The notes below the pieces were generated by a model. The model did not search any database and was not told the DNA's origin. It worked only from the letters and a program-made list of their open reading frames with translations. A stretch of 64,000 nucleotides of DNA from assembly GCF_009712225.1 (NCBI RefSeq), contig NZ_WASP01000008.1:256529-320528 (forward strand), read 5' to 3'. Both the position numbers and the translations under genes were made by a program. This DNA comes from Desulfovibrio sp. (GTDB lineage: Bacteria; Desulfobacterota; Desulfovibrionia; Desulfovibrionales; Desulfovibrionaceae). Positions 45,403 through 54,113 of the stretch are shown in pieces. Position 1 is the stretch's first letter. Each line of letters begins with the position of its first letter.

Positions 45403-46516
45403 ATGCTGCAACTCAGTGATCTGCGCGCTACCTGCCAGCCCCTTTCTCAACGTTTTGCCACCCTTTGGGGGCGTCTTTGACGTTGCGGCCAGCCAGAAGC
45501 GCCTGCAGGATATAGAACACGAGATTTCGCGCCCCGGCGCGTGGGACAATCCCGAGGCCCTGACCCCAGTTTTGCAGGAAAAGCGCCGTCTTGAAGAAGA
45601 AATAGAGCGCCTTTCGCGGCTCAAAACCAGCCACGACGACATGAACGAGTGGCTTGCTCTTGCCTCTGAAAGCGAAGACCCCGAAGCCATGGAGTCCCTC
45701 GACCAGCAAACCCGCGATCTTGCCGCGCTGCTGGACGAAACGGAACTTGTGATGCTGCTCTCTGCCGAAGAGGACAATCAGGACGCCATCCTTGAAATCC
45801 ACCCCGGCGCTGGCGGCACGGAATCTCAGGACTGGGCCGAAATGCTGCTGCGCATGTATACCCGCTGGGCCGCGCGCCACAAGTACAGCGTTGAAGAGCT
45901 GGACTACCTGCCCGGCGACGAAGCCGGGGTCAAGAGCGTGACCCTGCGCATTGCGGGCCCCCACGCTTTTGGCTTTCTCAAGAGCGAGCGAGGCATCCAC
46001 CGGCTTATCCGCATTTCGCCCTTTGACTCCTCTGGCCGCCGCCATACCTCGTTTGCCTCGGTGGACGTGATCCCCGACGTGGGCAACGACATTGAACTGG
46101 ACATCAAGGAATCAGATATCCGGGTGGACATTTTCCGCTCCAGCGGCCCCGGCGGGCAGAGCGTCAACACCACCAGTTCTGCGGTGCGCGTAACCCACAT
46201 TCCCACAGGTGTTTCGGCCCAGTGCCAGAATGAAAAATCGCAGCACCACAATAAGGATACCGCCATGCGCGTACTGCGTGCGCGCCTCTACAACATCGAG
46301 CTGCAAAAGCGCGAGGCCGAACGTCAGGCAGAATATGCCGGCAAGGACGCCATTGCCTTTGGCAGCCAGATACGCACCTATACCCTTCAGCCCTACAGAC
46401 TGGTCAAGGACCACCGTACAGGGTCTGAAGCTGGTGATGTGGAAGCGGTTTTGAACGGACAGATCGACCAGTTCCAGCACGACTACCTGCTGCACCGCCA
46501 TGAGCAACAACGCTGA
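45403..46516 (+). CDS. prfB: Peptide chain release factor 2, with programmed +1 frameshift
   Basis: RF2 ends translation at TGA and TAA codons. The gene starts at ATG 45403, reads 25 codons to an in-frame TGA (45478-45480), and continues only if the ribosome slips +1 at CTT-TGA-C. Skipping the T at 45478 gives a 370-residue protein. The Ser-Pro-Phe tripeptide that reads the stop codon is in Arg-Ile-Ser-Pro-Phe-Asp-Ser-Ser-Gly. The catalytic Gly-Gly-Gln is in Gly-Pro-Gly-Gly-Gln-Ser-Val-Asn. An annotation starting at 45416 in the shifted frame would give the wrong N-terminus. It overlaps the next gene by 17 bases. Confidence 0.96.
45466..45481 (+). promoter_or_regulatory. RF2 frameshift signal
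   Basis: TGG-GGG-CGT-CTT-TGA-C has the same layout as the E. coli prfB site (AGG-GGG-TAT-CTT-TGA-C). A G-rich Shine-Dalgarno-like stretch lies three bases before the slippery CTT, then the poorly recognised TGA followed by C. Low RF2 makes the ribosome pause and shift, so RF2 controls its own synthesis. Confidence 0.95.
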
Positions 46517-47312
46517 TTTTGACGCCCTGGCCAACGAACTGCGCGCCCTGCGACAGGCAGACGGCGCAGCTTCGCGTTCCGGCACGGAATCCGTGCTGGT
46601 GGCCCGTCTGTTGCCGGGTTTCAGCGTGAACAGGTGGCGCGAATTTTTGCGCCGCTACCCCACAGGCCGCTGGTGTGCCCTGCCTGCCGGGCCGGGCCTG
46701 CTGCCCGACATGGGCGGCGGTACTGGCAACGCGCCAGACCACCTTGCCCACCTGCTTATGGCAGAAATGTTCACTGTGCAAATACAGCGCGAGCTACTGC
46801 GTCTTTCACGCACGGGAGGCGACCTCGCCCTCGTAGAAGCTGGCCTGTATGACCGCAGCAATCTCGAAGCCAAACTGGGCCTGCAGGGGGTTCTGGCTCT
46901 GGAAGCCCACCTTGTAGAGTGCCTGCGACAATGTCGCGAAGAATGCGACACCCTGGGCTGCACGGGCGTGGGCCGCTATGCCCTGCTACTGCCGGGCGTG
47001 GGAGTGTTGCGCGCCCGACTTATGGCCGAACAGATACAAAAGATATTTGCCGTACATGCCGCAGAAATTACCGCGGCCTCGGGCAAGGGCAAGCATGCGG
47101 CCAGGGCCGTGTGCGCCATAGGTATTGCCTGCGCCGACCAGGGGGGCCGACCAACCCCCGAAAGCCTGCAGGGCAAAGCCGTGCAGGCCATTAATGAGGC
47201 CCTTGCGCAAAAGCACGGCCACATTAGCGTTGCGGGCGGGTCTGCCCTTGAATCCAGAAACACGCTTGTACAATCCAGCGAAAAACGCTTTCTCTTCTTT
47301 GGGGGAAACTGA
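46500..47312 (+). CDS. Degenerate GGDEF-domain protein
   Basis: A 270-residue cytoplasmic protein. From about residue 95 on it follows the GGDEF fold: a Leu-Tyr-Asp-Arg-Ser-Asn-Leu segment near 117-123, then a Gly-Val-Gly-Arg-Tyr-Ala-Leu-Leu-Leu-Pro stretch near 158-167 where active enzymes have Gly-Gly-Asp-Glu-Phe, and an Ala-Ile-Gly-Ile-Ala strand near 205. The catalytic residues are lost, so it should not make c-di-GMP but might bind a nucleotide or a protein partner. The first 90 residues are of unknown type. The ATG lies inside the prfB end and the stop overlaps the start of the ParA-like gene (TGATG), so its product probably works with that ATPase. Confidence 0.7.
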   Translation: MSNNADFDALANELRALRQADGAASRSGTESVLVARLLPGFSVNRWREFLRRYPTGRWCALPAGPGLLPDMGGGTGNAPDHLAHLLMAEMFTVQIQRELLRLSRTGGDLALVEAGLYDRSNLEAKLGLQGVLALEAHLVECLRQCREECDTLGCTGVGRYALLLPGVGVLRARLMAEQIQKIFAVHAAEITAASGKGKHAARAVCAIGIACADQGGRPTPESLQGKAVQAINEALAQKHGHISVAGGSALESRNTLVQSSEKRFLFFGGN

Positions 47313-48124
47313 TGGCCAATACGACATTGAGCATTGCCCTGCTGAGCGGCAAAGGCGGCGTGGGCAAAACAAACATGTCGCTCAATATAGCCTGCGCGCT
47401 GCACCAGATGGGCTTCAAAACCCTGCTGATGGACTGCGACCTTGGCCTTGCCAATCTTGATGTGCTGCTTGGCATCACGCCCGAGGGCAACCTGCAGACC
47501 GCCCTTCTGGGCGAGGCTGATATAACCGATGTGCTCTGCGAGATAGATGGTCAGGATTTTGCCGTTCTGCCCGCCGCATCGGGGGTTCCGGAACTTACCG
47601 AACTGCAGCCTGAAGCGCGCGACCTTTTGCTCGCTCGCCTTGAACCCGTGCTGCACAAGTATGATTTTGTATTCATGGATATTGGCGCGGGCATTTCCGG
47701 CACGGTGCAGACCTTTGCCGCCATGGCCTCGGTGCGCATTGTTGTCATTACCCCCGAGCCCACCTCGCTCACCGACAGCTACGCGCTCATCAAGGTGCTC
47801 AACAGCCGCTACGGCCTGCGCGACTTCATGGTGCTGGTCAACCAGGCAACCTCGCAGGCAGAGGCAAAATCTTCGTTCGACAAACTGGCTGGCGCGTGCA
47901 AACATTTTCTGCACATCGAACCGGTGCTGCTTGGGCACGTGCGCTCCGACAAAAAATTGCCAGAGGCCGTATGTCTGCAAAAACCGCTGATGGTGCACGC
48001 CCCGGGCAGCCCTGCTGCGCAAGACTTACAGACTCTTGCCGGGCGGTTACAGCGTATTCGCCTGGGAATGCTTGACTGGCTTGGGCCGCGTAATATCTTG
48101 CAACCCATGCCGATTCAGGAGTAG
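47312..48124 (+). CDS. MinD/ParA-family ATPase (FlhG-like)
   Basis: A 270-residue P-loop ATPase with the deviant Walker A Lys-Gly-Gly-Val-Gly-Lys-Thr near 14-20, switch I Asp-Cys-Asp-Leu-Gly-Leu-Ala-Asn near 42-49, and Walker B Phe-Met-Asp-Ile-Gly-Ala-Gly near 120-126. The Asp-Leu-Gly-Leu-Ala-Asn-Leu-Asp pattern is characteristic of FlhG/FleN, which sets flagellar number, and of MinD. It lacks an obvious C-terminal membrane helix with the MinD sequence. No flhF or flagellar gene is in the window, so the cellular target is open. Coupled to the degenerate GGDEF gene. Confidence 0.85.
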   Translation: MANTTLSIALLSGKGGVGKTNMSLNIACALHQMGFKTLLMDCDLGLANLDVLLGITPEGNLQTALLGEADITDVLCEIDGQDFAVLPAASGVPELTELQPEARDLLLARLEPVLHKYDFVFMDIGAGISGTVQTFAAMASVRIVVITPEPTSLTDSYALIKVLNSRYGLRDFMVLVNQATSQAEAKSSFDKLAGACKHFLHIEPVLLGHVRSDKKLPEAVCLQKPLMVHAPGSPAAQDLQTLAGRLQRIRLGMLDWLGPRNILQPMPIQE

Positions 48125-48237
48125 AATTTAATCCAAACAGTTTACCTTGTCCGAAAAAAGGTATAGGGTTGAATTACTAATAAATGCCCCAGCTTGTCCC
48201 CAATTGGGCAAACATGTAACGCGGTCACGGAGGCATG

Positions 48238-48513
48238 ATGAACAAGAGCGAGCTTATCAAGGCACTGGCCGACGAAACCAACATCCCTCTTGACGATGCG
48301 TCGCTGGTGGTAACCACCTTTTTTGACGCCATGAAAAAATCGCTGCTTTCTGGAGAGCGTATCGAGATACGCGGCTTCGGCAGCTTCAAGATCAAGGAGT
48401 ACGAAGGCTACGCCGGCCGCAATCCTAAAACCGGCGAAAGCGTCGTAGTTGCCTCCAAACGCCTGCCCTTTTTCCGTGCTGGCAAGGAATTGAAAGAATT
48501 TATCAATCAGTAA
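48238..48513 (+). CDS. HU/IHF-family DNA-binding protein
   Basis: A 91-residue nucleoid protein: helical dimerisation core (1-40), then beta arms with Gly-Phe-Gly-Ser-Phe near 46-50 and Arg-Asn-Pro-Lys-Thr-Gly near 60-65. The proline in the arm tip intercalates into DNA. Two ATGs lie in tandem. I choose the second (48238) because CGGAGG ends only one base before the first. HU and IHF subunits cannot be told apart safely by eye. It stands alone between a ParA-like gene and dapA, with a terminator behind it. Confidence 0.92.
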   Translation: MNKSELIKALADETNIPLDDASLVVTTFFDAMKKSLLSGERIEIRGFGSFKIKEYEGYAGRNPKTGESVVVASKRLPFFRAGKELKEFINQ

Positions 48514-48554
48514 GGCCTTAGCGCTGCCGAACTGAGGTTCTGAGGAACCGCCCT

Positions 48555-48590
48555 GCCTGCGAAGGCCAAACCTTCGCGCGGGCTTTTGTT
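48555..48590 (+). terminator. Intrinsic terminator of the HU gene
   Basis: GCGAAGG (48559-48565) pairs with CCTTCGC (48571-48577), extended by GCC/GGC across a bulge and followed by TTTTGTT. Confidence 0.7.
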
Positions 48591-48626
48591 CGCTTTTTGC
48601 AGCGCGTGGACACACAGGAGCATGTA

Positions 48627-49505
48627 ATGCAATTCTCAGGTGCATTGACCGCGCTTGTAACACCGTTCAGGAATAATGAACTGGACGAAGAAGCTTACCG
48701 CGCATTTATTGAACACCAGATCACCGAAGGCATTCACGGTCTCGTTCCCTGCGGAACCACCGGCGAATCTGCTACCCTGACCCACGAAGAACACGAAAGG
48801 GTTATTGAAATCTGCATCGACCAGGTCAAGGGCCGCGTGCCCGTACTGGCTGGCGCGGGTTCCAACAACACGACCGAGGCCATCCGCCTGACCAAGTTTG
48901 CGAAAAAGGCGGGCGCCGACGGCGCGCTGCTCATCACGCCCTATTACAACAAGCCCACCCAGGAGGGCATGTACCAGCACTTCAAGGCCATTGCCCAGGC
49001 AGTGGACATGCCGCTGGTTCCCTACAACGTGCCTGGCCGTACGGGCTGCAACCTGCTGCCCGCCACCCTGGCCCGTCTGGCCCACGATTTTTCCAACATC
49101 GTGGGCGTCAAGGAAGCCACTGGCGATATGATGCAGGGCAGCCGCGTGCTTGAATGCTGCCCCGAAAAATTCAGCGTGCTTTCCGGCGACGACCTTACTG
49201 CCCTTTCCCTCATGGCTCTTGGCGGCACGGGTGTGATCTCCGTTACCTCCAACCTTGTGCCTGGCCGCGTGGCTGCCATGTGCAACGCTTTCAACAAGGG
49301 CGACCTCAAGGAAGCGGCGCGCATCCACCATTCGCTCTTTCCCCTGCACGAGGCCCTCTTCTTCGAGAGCAACCCCATTCCGGCCAAGACCGCCCTGGCG
49401 CTCATGGGCCGCATGGAAGCTGAAGTTCGCCTGCCCCTCTGGTCCATGGGTCAGGACACCAAGCAAAAGCTCATTGAAGTGCTGCGCCAGCAAAACCTTA
49501 TCTAG
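48627..49505 (+). CDS. dapA: 4-hydroxy-tetrahydrodipicolinate synthase
   Basis: Condenses pyruvate with aspartate semialdehyde, the first committed step toward lysine and diaminopimelate. The 292-residue TIM barrel has Cys-Gly-Thr-Thr-Gly-Glu-Ser near 43-49, Pro-Tyr-Tyr-Asn-Lys-Pro near 107-112 (Tyr of the proton relay), Arg near 138 in Pro-Gly-Arg-Thr, and the Schiff-base Lys in Val-Lys-Glu-Ala-Thr-Gly near 161-166. The ATG at 48627 has AGGAG upstream; the frame before it is not conserved. Ends in a strong terminator. Confidence 0.96.
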   Translation: MQFSGALTALVTPFRNNELDEEAYRAFIEHQITEGIHGLVPCGTTGESATLTHEEHERVIEICIDQVKGRVPVLAGAGSNNTTEAIRLTKFAKKAGADGALLITPYYNKPTQEGMYQHFKAIAQAVDMPLVPYNVPGRTGCNLLPATLARLAHDFSNIVGVKEATGDMMQGSRVLECCPEKFSVLSGDDLTALSLMALGGTGVISVTSNLVPGRVAAMCNAFNKGDLKEAARIHHSLFPLHEALFFESNPIPAKTALALMGRMEAEVRLPLWSMGQDTKQKLIEVLRQQNLI

Positions 49506-49528
49506 CGCCCAGCCTTCTGCACAAAATC

Positions 49529-49565
49529 AAAGCCCCCGAGCCTCTGAGGTTCGGGGGCTTTTTGC
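49529..49565. terminator. Bidirectional intrinsic terminator
   Basis: AAAGCCCCCGAGCCT (49529-49543) pairs with AGGTTCGGGGGCTTT (49547-49561) and runs on into TT. It separates convergent dapA and phoU. Confidence 0.92.
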
Positions 49566-49597
49566 ATCAGCTGTCAGGCACATACCGGAGGAATTGA

Positions 49598-50389
49598 TCA
49601 GTTACGCCCTTCCTGCTCCACATCGGGGGCATCGTCGTCATCCACATTGCTGCCATGGATGGATTCGTGCGGCACGCTGGCAAATTTTGAGGCGGCAAGC
49701 CGGGCTTCTTCGACGCGTTCATCACCCTTGTGCTTCAGGCTTTCGCCCTGATTGATAAAGTAAACCTGTTCTGCAATATTGATGGAGCGCCGCCACACCC
49801 GCGTGAGCGAGCGGGCCACCAGAATGATGTGCATGGCCTGATAGGGATCAAGGCTTGATTCCGAATCAGACAGGCCTTCCATGATTTCCTGAATGATGCG
49901 CACTTCGCTCTGCACGGCTTCTTCATCGCCGCGCAGCATGAGCCGGGCTTCCTCGGCATTGTTCTCACGAAAAACGCGCACGGCCCGGTCAAAAGCTTCG
50001 CTCGCTTTATAAAACATTTCACGCACATGCGATATAACACCAAAACCGGGTTTGTCCTGCATCAGTATGGCCTGCTCGGCCATGCTCACGGCTTCATCGC
50101 CAATGCGCTCAAGGTCAACCACCATACGCAGCGCGCTGACCACAAAACGCAGGTCTCTGGCCACGGGCTGGGTGCGGGCCAGCAGTTGCAGGGCCATTTC
50201 GTCTATTTCGTTTTCAAGGGCATCAATGGCCGCGTCATTTTCTATGACAGAGGCGGCCCTGCCCGGGTCGCCAGCGGCCATGGCCTTACCGGCGTCTTCA
50301 AGGGCAATGCCCACGCTGGCGCACATGACCAGCAGCCTGGTACGCAGTGACACGAGCAGTTGTTGCAGATAATTGGCCTGTTGCTGCAT
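49598..50389 (-). CDS. phoU: Phosphate signalling protein PhoU
   Basis: PhoU links the state of the Pst transporter to PhoR and restrains the phosphate-starvation response. The 263-residue product has the two three-helix PhoU repeats (about 15-110 and 120-215) with acidic metal-binding motifs such as Glu-Asn-Glu-Ile-Asp-Glu near 58-63 and Asp-Leu-Glu-Arg-Ile-Gly-Asp-Glu-Ala near 91-99. The last 25 residues form an unusual acidic tail (Asp-Asp-Asp-Asp plus Glu) that standard PhoU proteins lack. GGGAGA precedes the ATG. It is the last gene of the leftward phoB-phoR-pstB-phoU cluster. Confidence 0.94.
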   Translation of the reverse strand: MQQQANYLQQLLVSLRTRLLVMCASVGIALEDAGKAMAAGDPGRAASVIENDAAIDALENEIDEMALQLLARTQPVARDLRFVVSALRMVVDLERIGDEAVSMAEQAILMQDKPGFGVISHVREMFYKASEAFDRAVRVFRENNAEEARLMLRGDEEAVQSEVRIIQEIMEGLSDSESSLDPYQAMHIILVARSLTRVWRRSINIAEQVYFINQGESLKHKGDERVEEARLAASKFASVPHESIHGSNVDDDDAPDVEQEGRN

Positions 50390-50485
50390 GATCGTTCTCC
50401 CGGAACAGCTACGCTTTAATGTGAAATTTCCGTTGCGCTGCCATTGCGCGGCACGCGCAGTGTAGCCCGCACAGATGCGGCGCGT

Positions 50486-51241
50486 TTAGCCAAAGCGGCC
50501 GGTGATGTAGTCTTCGGTCTGCTTTTTGGCTGGCCGGGTAAACATGACATCGGTGGCATTGTGCTCGATGAGTCTGCCCATGTAGAAAAATGCCGTGTAG
50601 TCCGACACGCGGGCCGCCTGCTGCATGTTGTGCGTAACAATGATGATGGAAAGCGACTCGCGCAGCTCTCTTATGCTTTCTTCGATCTTTTGCGTGGCAA
50701 TGGGGTCAAGGGCGCTGGCAGGTTCGTCCATCAGCAGCACCTCTGGCTCAACCGCCAGGGCTCGGGCTATGCACAGGCGCTGCTGTTGCCCGCCCGAAAG
50801 ACCAAGGGCCGGGCTTTGCAGACGGTCCTTCACTTCTTCAAATATGGCCGCGCGGCGCAGCGAAAGCTCAACCTTTTCGGCAATGAGGCTTTCGTCGCGC
50901 AGGCCGTTGACCCGCAGGCCGTAGGCCACGTTTTCGTAAATGGTTTTGGGAAAGGGATTGGGCTTCTGAAAAACCATTCCCACACGGCAGCGTAGCGAAA
51001 CCACGTCCGTATCAGGGCGGTTGACGTCCTGCCCGTCCAGCAGAATCTCGCCTTCCACGCGCGCGCCGGGAACCAGATCATTCATACGGTTGAGGCAGCG
51101 CAAAAAGGTTGATTTACCGCAGCCCGAAGGCCCGATGAGGGCCGTGACCCTGCGCGGCTCAAAATTGAGGCTCACCTCGTGCAGGGCCTTGTTTTGCCCG
51201 TAGTACACACTGACGTTGCGTGCCAGCAGATGCTCGTTCAT
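50486..51241 (-). CDS. pstB: Phosphate ABC transporter ATPase
   Basis: A 251-residue ATPase of the high-affinity phosphate importer. Walker A is Gly-Pro-Ser-Gly-Cys-Gly-Lys-Ser-Thr near 37-45. The PstB-specific Phe-Gln-Lys-Pro-Asn-Pro-Phe-Pro Q-loop is near 91-98. The signature is Leu-Ser-Gly-Gly-Gln-Gln-Gln near 149-155 and the Walker B Leu-Leu-Met-Asp-Glu-Pro near 169-174. It lies apart from pstSCA, on the opposite strand, and its start overlaps the phoR stop by four bases (ATGA), so it is coupled to the sensor kinase gene. Confidence 0.95.
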   Translation of the reverse strand: MNEHLLARNVSVYYGQNKALHEVSLNFEPRRVTALIGPSGCGKSTFLRCLNRMNDLVPGARVEGEILLDGQDVNRPDTDVVSLRCRVGMVFQKPNPFPKTIYENVAYGLRVNGLRDESLIAEKVELSLRRAAIFEEVKDRLQSPALGLSGGQQQRLCIARALAVEPEVLLMDEPASALDPIATQKIEESIRELRESLSIIIVTHNMQQAARVSDYTAFFYMGRLIEHNATDVMFTRPAKKQTEDYITGRFG

Positions 51242-53091
51242 GAAAGTGCCGCTCCGTGGACGGAAGAAAGGGTGAAAACAAGGGCCGTGCTGCCATCCTG
51301 CGTGGGGCTTTCCGCCCGTATGCGGCCGCCGTGCCGTTCAACAATGTGCTTGCAGATGGCCAGGCCAAGGCCGGTGGTCGCCTGCCCCCTGTGCCGCTCT
51401 ACCTGATAGAAGCGTTCAAAAACCCGTTCCAGGTCAGCCTTGGGAATACCGGGGCCGTCGTCTACCACGCGGATGACAACATCCGGGCCGCTCTCGCGCG
51501 CACTGATGCGCACACTGCTGCCCTCTGGCGCATAACGCCCCGCATTTTCTATAAGATTTCTGAATACCTGGGCCAGGTGCGGCAGACTTGCGCGCACACG
51601 ACAGGTTTCCGGAATGTCTACAACAACCGAACACCTGCGGCGCTCAAGGGCCTCGCGGCACATGCCCACCGCCTGAGATACAGCCTCACGCGGGTCAGTA
51701 GGGCTGAGCTCCAGACTGCCGGTCTTGCCCTCAAGCCGGGCTAGGGTAAGTAGGTCTTCCACCATACGGCTGAGACTGACGCCGTGCTTAAGAATGATCT
51801 CGCCAAACCGGCGGCATTCGGGCGATGCATCTAGGCTGATAAGGGTTTCGGCATAGCCCTGAATGGCCGTAAGCGGAGTGCGCAGCTCGTGGGAAACATT
51901 GGCCACAAAGTCGCGCCGCACGCGCTCAAGCCGCATGAGTTCCGTGATGTCGTGGAAAACGGCCACCGCGCCGATGCCTGTCTGACCAAGATGCTCCAGC
52001 CCGGTGGGGCGTGATATGCAGACCGACATGACCTGACCGGATGAAAGCTCCAGTTGCAGGTAGCGCTGCTGCCTGCAGTTTGCGGCATCGTCGGCAGCGG
52101 CATGCGCCTCGACCTCGGCAGAGCCTTCCACCTGTCCGCTGGCGGCTTCCTTCTGGCCCGGTATGGGGCATGCTGCCATGGCGGCATCCACCGCAGCCTG
52201 AAGCTGCGGCGAGGGAATGACTTCCACCACCTGCGCGCCCAGAGCCGATGCCGCAGCAGGAAATTCCCGCGCCAACGCGCGGTTGCACCTGCGTATGCGC
52301 CCGTGTGGGCCCAGCACCAGTACACCGTCGCTCATGGTTTCGAGTATGCTTTCAAGCTGCGCGGTCTGCTCTGCCGCCGTGCGCACATGGTCTTCAATAT
52401 TTTCGGCCATACGGTTAACGGCTTCAGCCAGAGGCGCAAATTCCCTGCCAGGAATGCGCCGCAGGCGGCGCTGGAAATTGCCCAGCGATATGGCCTCAAC
52501 AACAGAGACCATCTGCGAAAGCGAATTGCGCAAAGCGCCAGAAAGCAGCCCCGCGAGCACCAGCGAAAGCACCAGTGTAACAATGCCTATTCTGGTAAAA
52601 ACCGCCACGCGGCTTTCTATTTCCTGCTGCAAACTGGCGAGTGGCAGGGCGATACGCAACAGATAACTGTCGTTTATGCGCACAGAGGCATAGGCCATAT
52701 CAGTGCCAAGCGTGCCGCTTGAACGTATGGAAAAACCCTGCCCTTCCTGCATGGCAGCCCGCACTTCGGGCCGGTCGGCATGGTTGTCGAGCTTTGACAC
52801 GGGCTGCGCGCCGGGAGCTGTGTCTGCCAGCACGTTGCCACTGTTGTCGAGCAGCGAAAGACGCTCTTGCGGCATGCGCAGTATGATCGCCAACTCGCGA
52901 ACGCCAGCCGGGCTCGGCCCAATTTTGTCGAGAATTGCAGCCGACAGCGTGGTTTCGCGCAGCAGCCTTTCACGCGCGGCATCAACCTGGCTTTGCTCAA
53001 AGGAAGACCTGCCGTAGTAAACGGCAATTCCCGAAGCGATGAGCGCGGCCACAAGGACGCTGCAAAAAATTCGTGTTCTGAAGGAAAGCAT
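51238..53091 (-). CDS. phoR: Phosphate-regulon sensor histidine kinase
   Basis: A 617-residue PhoR-type kinase with an N-terminal helix (about 4-24), an extracytoplasmic region (25-160), a second helix (about 160-185), a HAMP segment, and a PAS domain (about 245-385, with a low-complexity Ala/Glu insert near 315-335). HisKA follows with Ser-His-Glu-Leu-Arg-Thr-Pro near 400. The ATPase domain has Asn-Leu-Ile-Glu-Asn-Ala (N box), Asp-Asp-Gly-Pro-Gly-Ile-Pro (G1), Phe-Glu-Arg-Phe-Tyr and Gly-Leu-Gly-Leu. An extracytoplasmic loop of this size is larger than in E. coli PhoR. An ATG 21 bases upstream is an alternative start. It overlaps pstB. Confidence 0.92.
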   Translation of the reverse strand: MLSFRTRIFCSVLVAALIASGIAVYYGRSSFEQSQVDAARERLLRETTLSAAILDKIGPSPAGVRELAIILRMPQERLSLLDNSGNVLADTAPGAQPVSKLDNHADRPEVRAAMQEGQGFSIRSSGTLGTDMAYASVRINDSYLLRIALPLASLQQEIESRVAVFTRIGIVTLVLSLVLAGLLSGALRNSLSQMVSVVEAISLGNFQRRLRRIPGREFAPLAEAVNRMAENIEDHVRTAAEQTAQLESILETMSDGVLVLGPHGRIRRCNRALAREFPAAASALGAQVVEVIPSPQLQAAVDAAMAACPIPGQKEAASGQVEGSAEVEAHAAADDAANCRQQRYLQLELSSGQVMSVCISRPTGLEHLGQTGIGAVAVFHDITELMRLERVRRDFVANVSHELRTPLTAIQGYAETLISLDASPECRRFGEIILKHGVSLSRMVEDLLTLARLEGKTGSLELSPTDPREAVSQAVGMCREALERRRCSVVVDIPETCRVRASLPHLAQVFRNLIENAGRYAPEGSSVRISARESGPDVVIRVVDDGPGIPKADLERVFERFYQVERHRGQATTGLGLAICKHIVERHGGRIRAESPTQDGSTALVFTLSSVHGAALS

Positions 53092-53188
53092 GGTTTCTCT
53101 CACTCGTAACATGCTGTCATGGCCGTCACACCGCAGGCATACACTCTGCCCGGGCCCTAGCCCTTACACCCGTGTACAGGTTTGCCGT

Positions 53189-53866
53189 CTATTCCTTGAT
53201 GCGGTAGCCCACTCCACGAACTGTTTCCAGCATGGGGGCCGCCTCGCCCAGCTTGGCCCGCAGCCTGCGCACGTGCGTGTCCACGGTTCGGGCGTAGCCT
53301 TCAAAGGAATACCCCCACACGTTGTTGAGCAGCTGCTCGCGTGTACGCACTGAGCCTGCGTGACGCAGCAGGTCTTCGAGCAGGCGAAATTCCGTGGCGG
53401 TGAGGTTGAGCATTTCGCCGCCCACCTCTGCGGAATGCGCCTCGGTGCGCACACGAATGCCGTGCCGCTCAAGCACCGGGCTTTCGGCTGTGCGCCCACC
53501 GCGCCGTAGCACGGCCTTTACCCGCAGCATGAGCTCGCGCACGCTGAAAGGTTTGACCACGTAGTCATCGGCTCCAAGGCTCAAACCCACAACGCGGTCC
53601 ACTTCTTCGCCTCTGGCCGTGAGCATGAGCACGGGAATGTGCGAGGTTTCGGACTGCGCGCCAAGACGGCGACACACTTCAAAACCGTCCACCCCGGGCA
53701 GCATCACATCCAGAATAACCAGATCGGGCGTGTACTGCCGTGCCAGGGCCAATCCCTGCGTACCGTCGGCAGCTTCATGCACCGTGAACCCCTCGCGCTC
53801 CAGATTGAAACGCAAAAGTTCGCGAATGTCGGCTTCATCTTCTACAATCAATATTTGCTGGCTCAT
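53189..53866 (-). CDS. phoB: Phosphate-regulon response regulator
   Basis: An OmpR/PhoB-type regulator of 225 residues. The receiver domain has acidic Asp-Glu near 9-10, phosphorylated Asp52 in Val-Ile-Leu-Asp-Val-Met-Leu-Pro-Gly, and Lys near 104 in Val-Lys-Pro-Phe. The C-terminal winged helix (about 130-222) has Leu-Thr-Ala-Thr-Glu-Phe-Arg-Leu-Leu and Arg-Thr-Val-Asp-Thr-His-Val-Arg-Arg-Leu-Arg, the DNA-recognition helix. The ATG at 53866 has AGAGGTG upstream. Divergent from pstS, with Pho-box-like sites in the shared region. Confidence 0.95.
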   Translation of the reverse strand: MSQQILIVEDEADIRELLRFNLEREGFTVHEAADGTQGLALARQYTPDLVILDVMLPGVDGFEVCRRLGAQSETSHIPVLMLTARGEEVDRVVGLSLGADDYVVKPFSVRELMLRVKAVLRRGGRTAESPVLERHGIRVRTEAHSAEVGGEMLNLTATEFRLLEDLLRHAGSVRTREQLLNNVWGYSFEGYARTVDTHVRRLRAKLGEAAPMLETVRGVGYRIKE

Positions 53867-53930
53867 ATGTTTCACCTCTATGACGCAAGCAGAGTAAAAC
53901 GACTTTGTGCGCCAAACTCATGGAGGGCAT

Positions 53931-53948
53931 GTTACAATTGCGTGACGA
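53931..53948 (-). promoter_or_regulatory. Pho-box-like site facing phoB
   Basis: Read on the minus strand: TCGTCAC-GCAA-TTGTAAC, two seven-base half-sites with a four-base spacer as in PhoB boxes. It lies 65 bases before phoB and shares its half-site pattern with the site facing pstS. Confidence 0.6.
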
Positions 53949-54023
53949 AAATTCTTTTAAATTTTCATTTTAATTTCAGCATGTTAGTTGCGCAACCTCC
54001 AGCTTCACGCAGTCTTCTTCGTT

Positions 54024-54041
54024 TCGTCATATTTCTGTAAC
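54024..54041 (+). promoter_or_regulatory. Pho-box-like site facing pstS
   Basis: TCGTCAT-ATTT-CTGTAAC: against the E. coli Pho box (CTGTCAT-N4-CTGTCAC) the half-sites match at five and six of seven positions with exact spacing. It lies 72 bases before pstS. No clear -10 element follows. Confidence 0.7.
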
Positions 54042-54113
54042 AGAGGAGGGCAAAAAGGGAAACGTACCGGGAAGCACCCCGGTATCAACCACGACAAATA
54101 GAGGAGAATCTCC

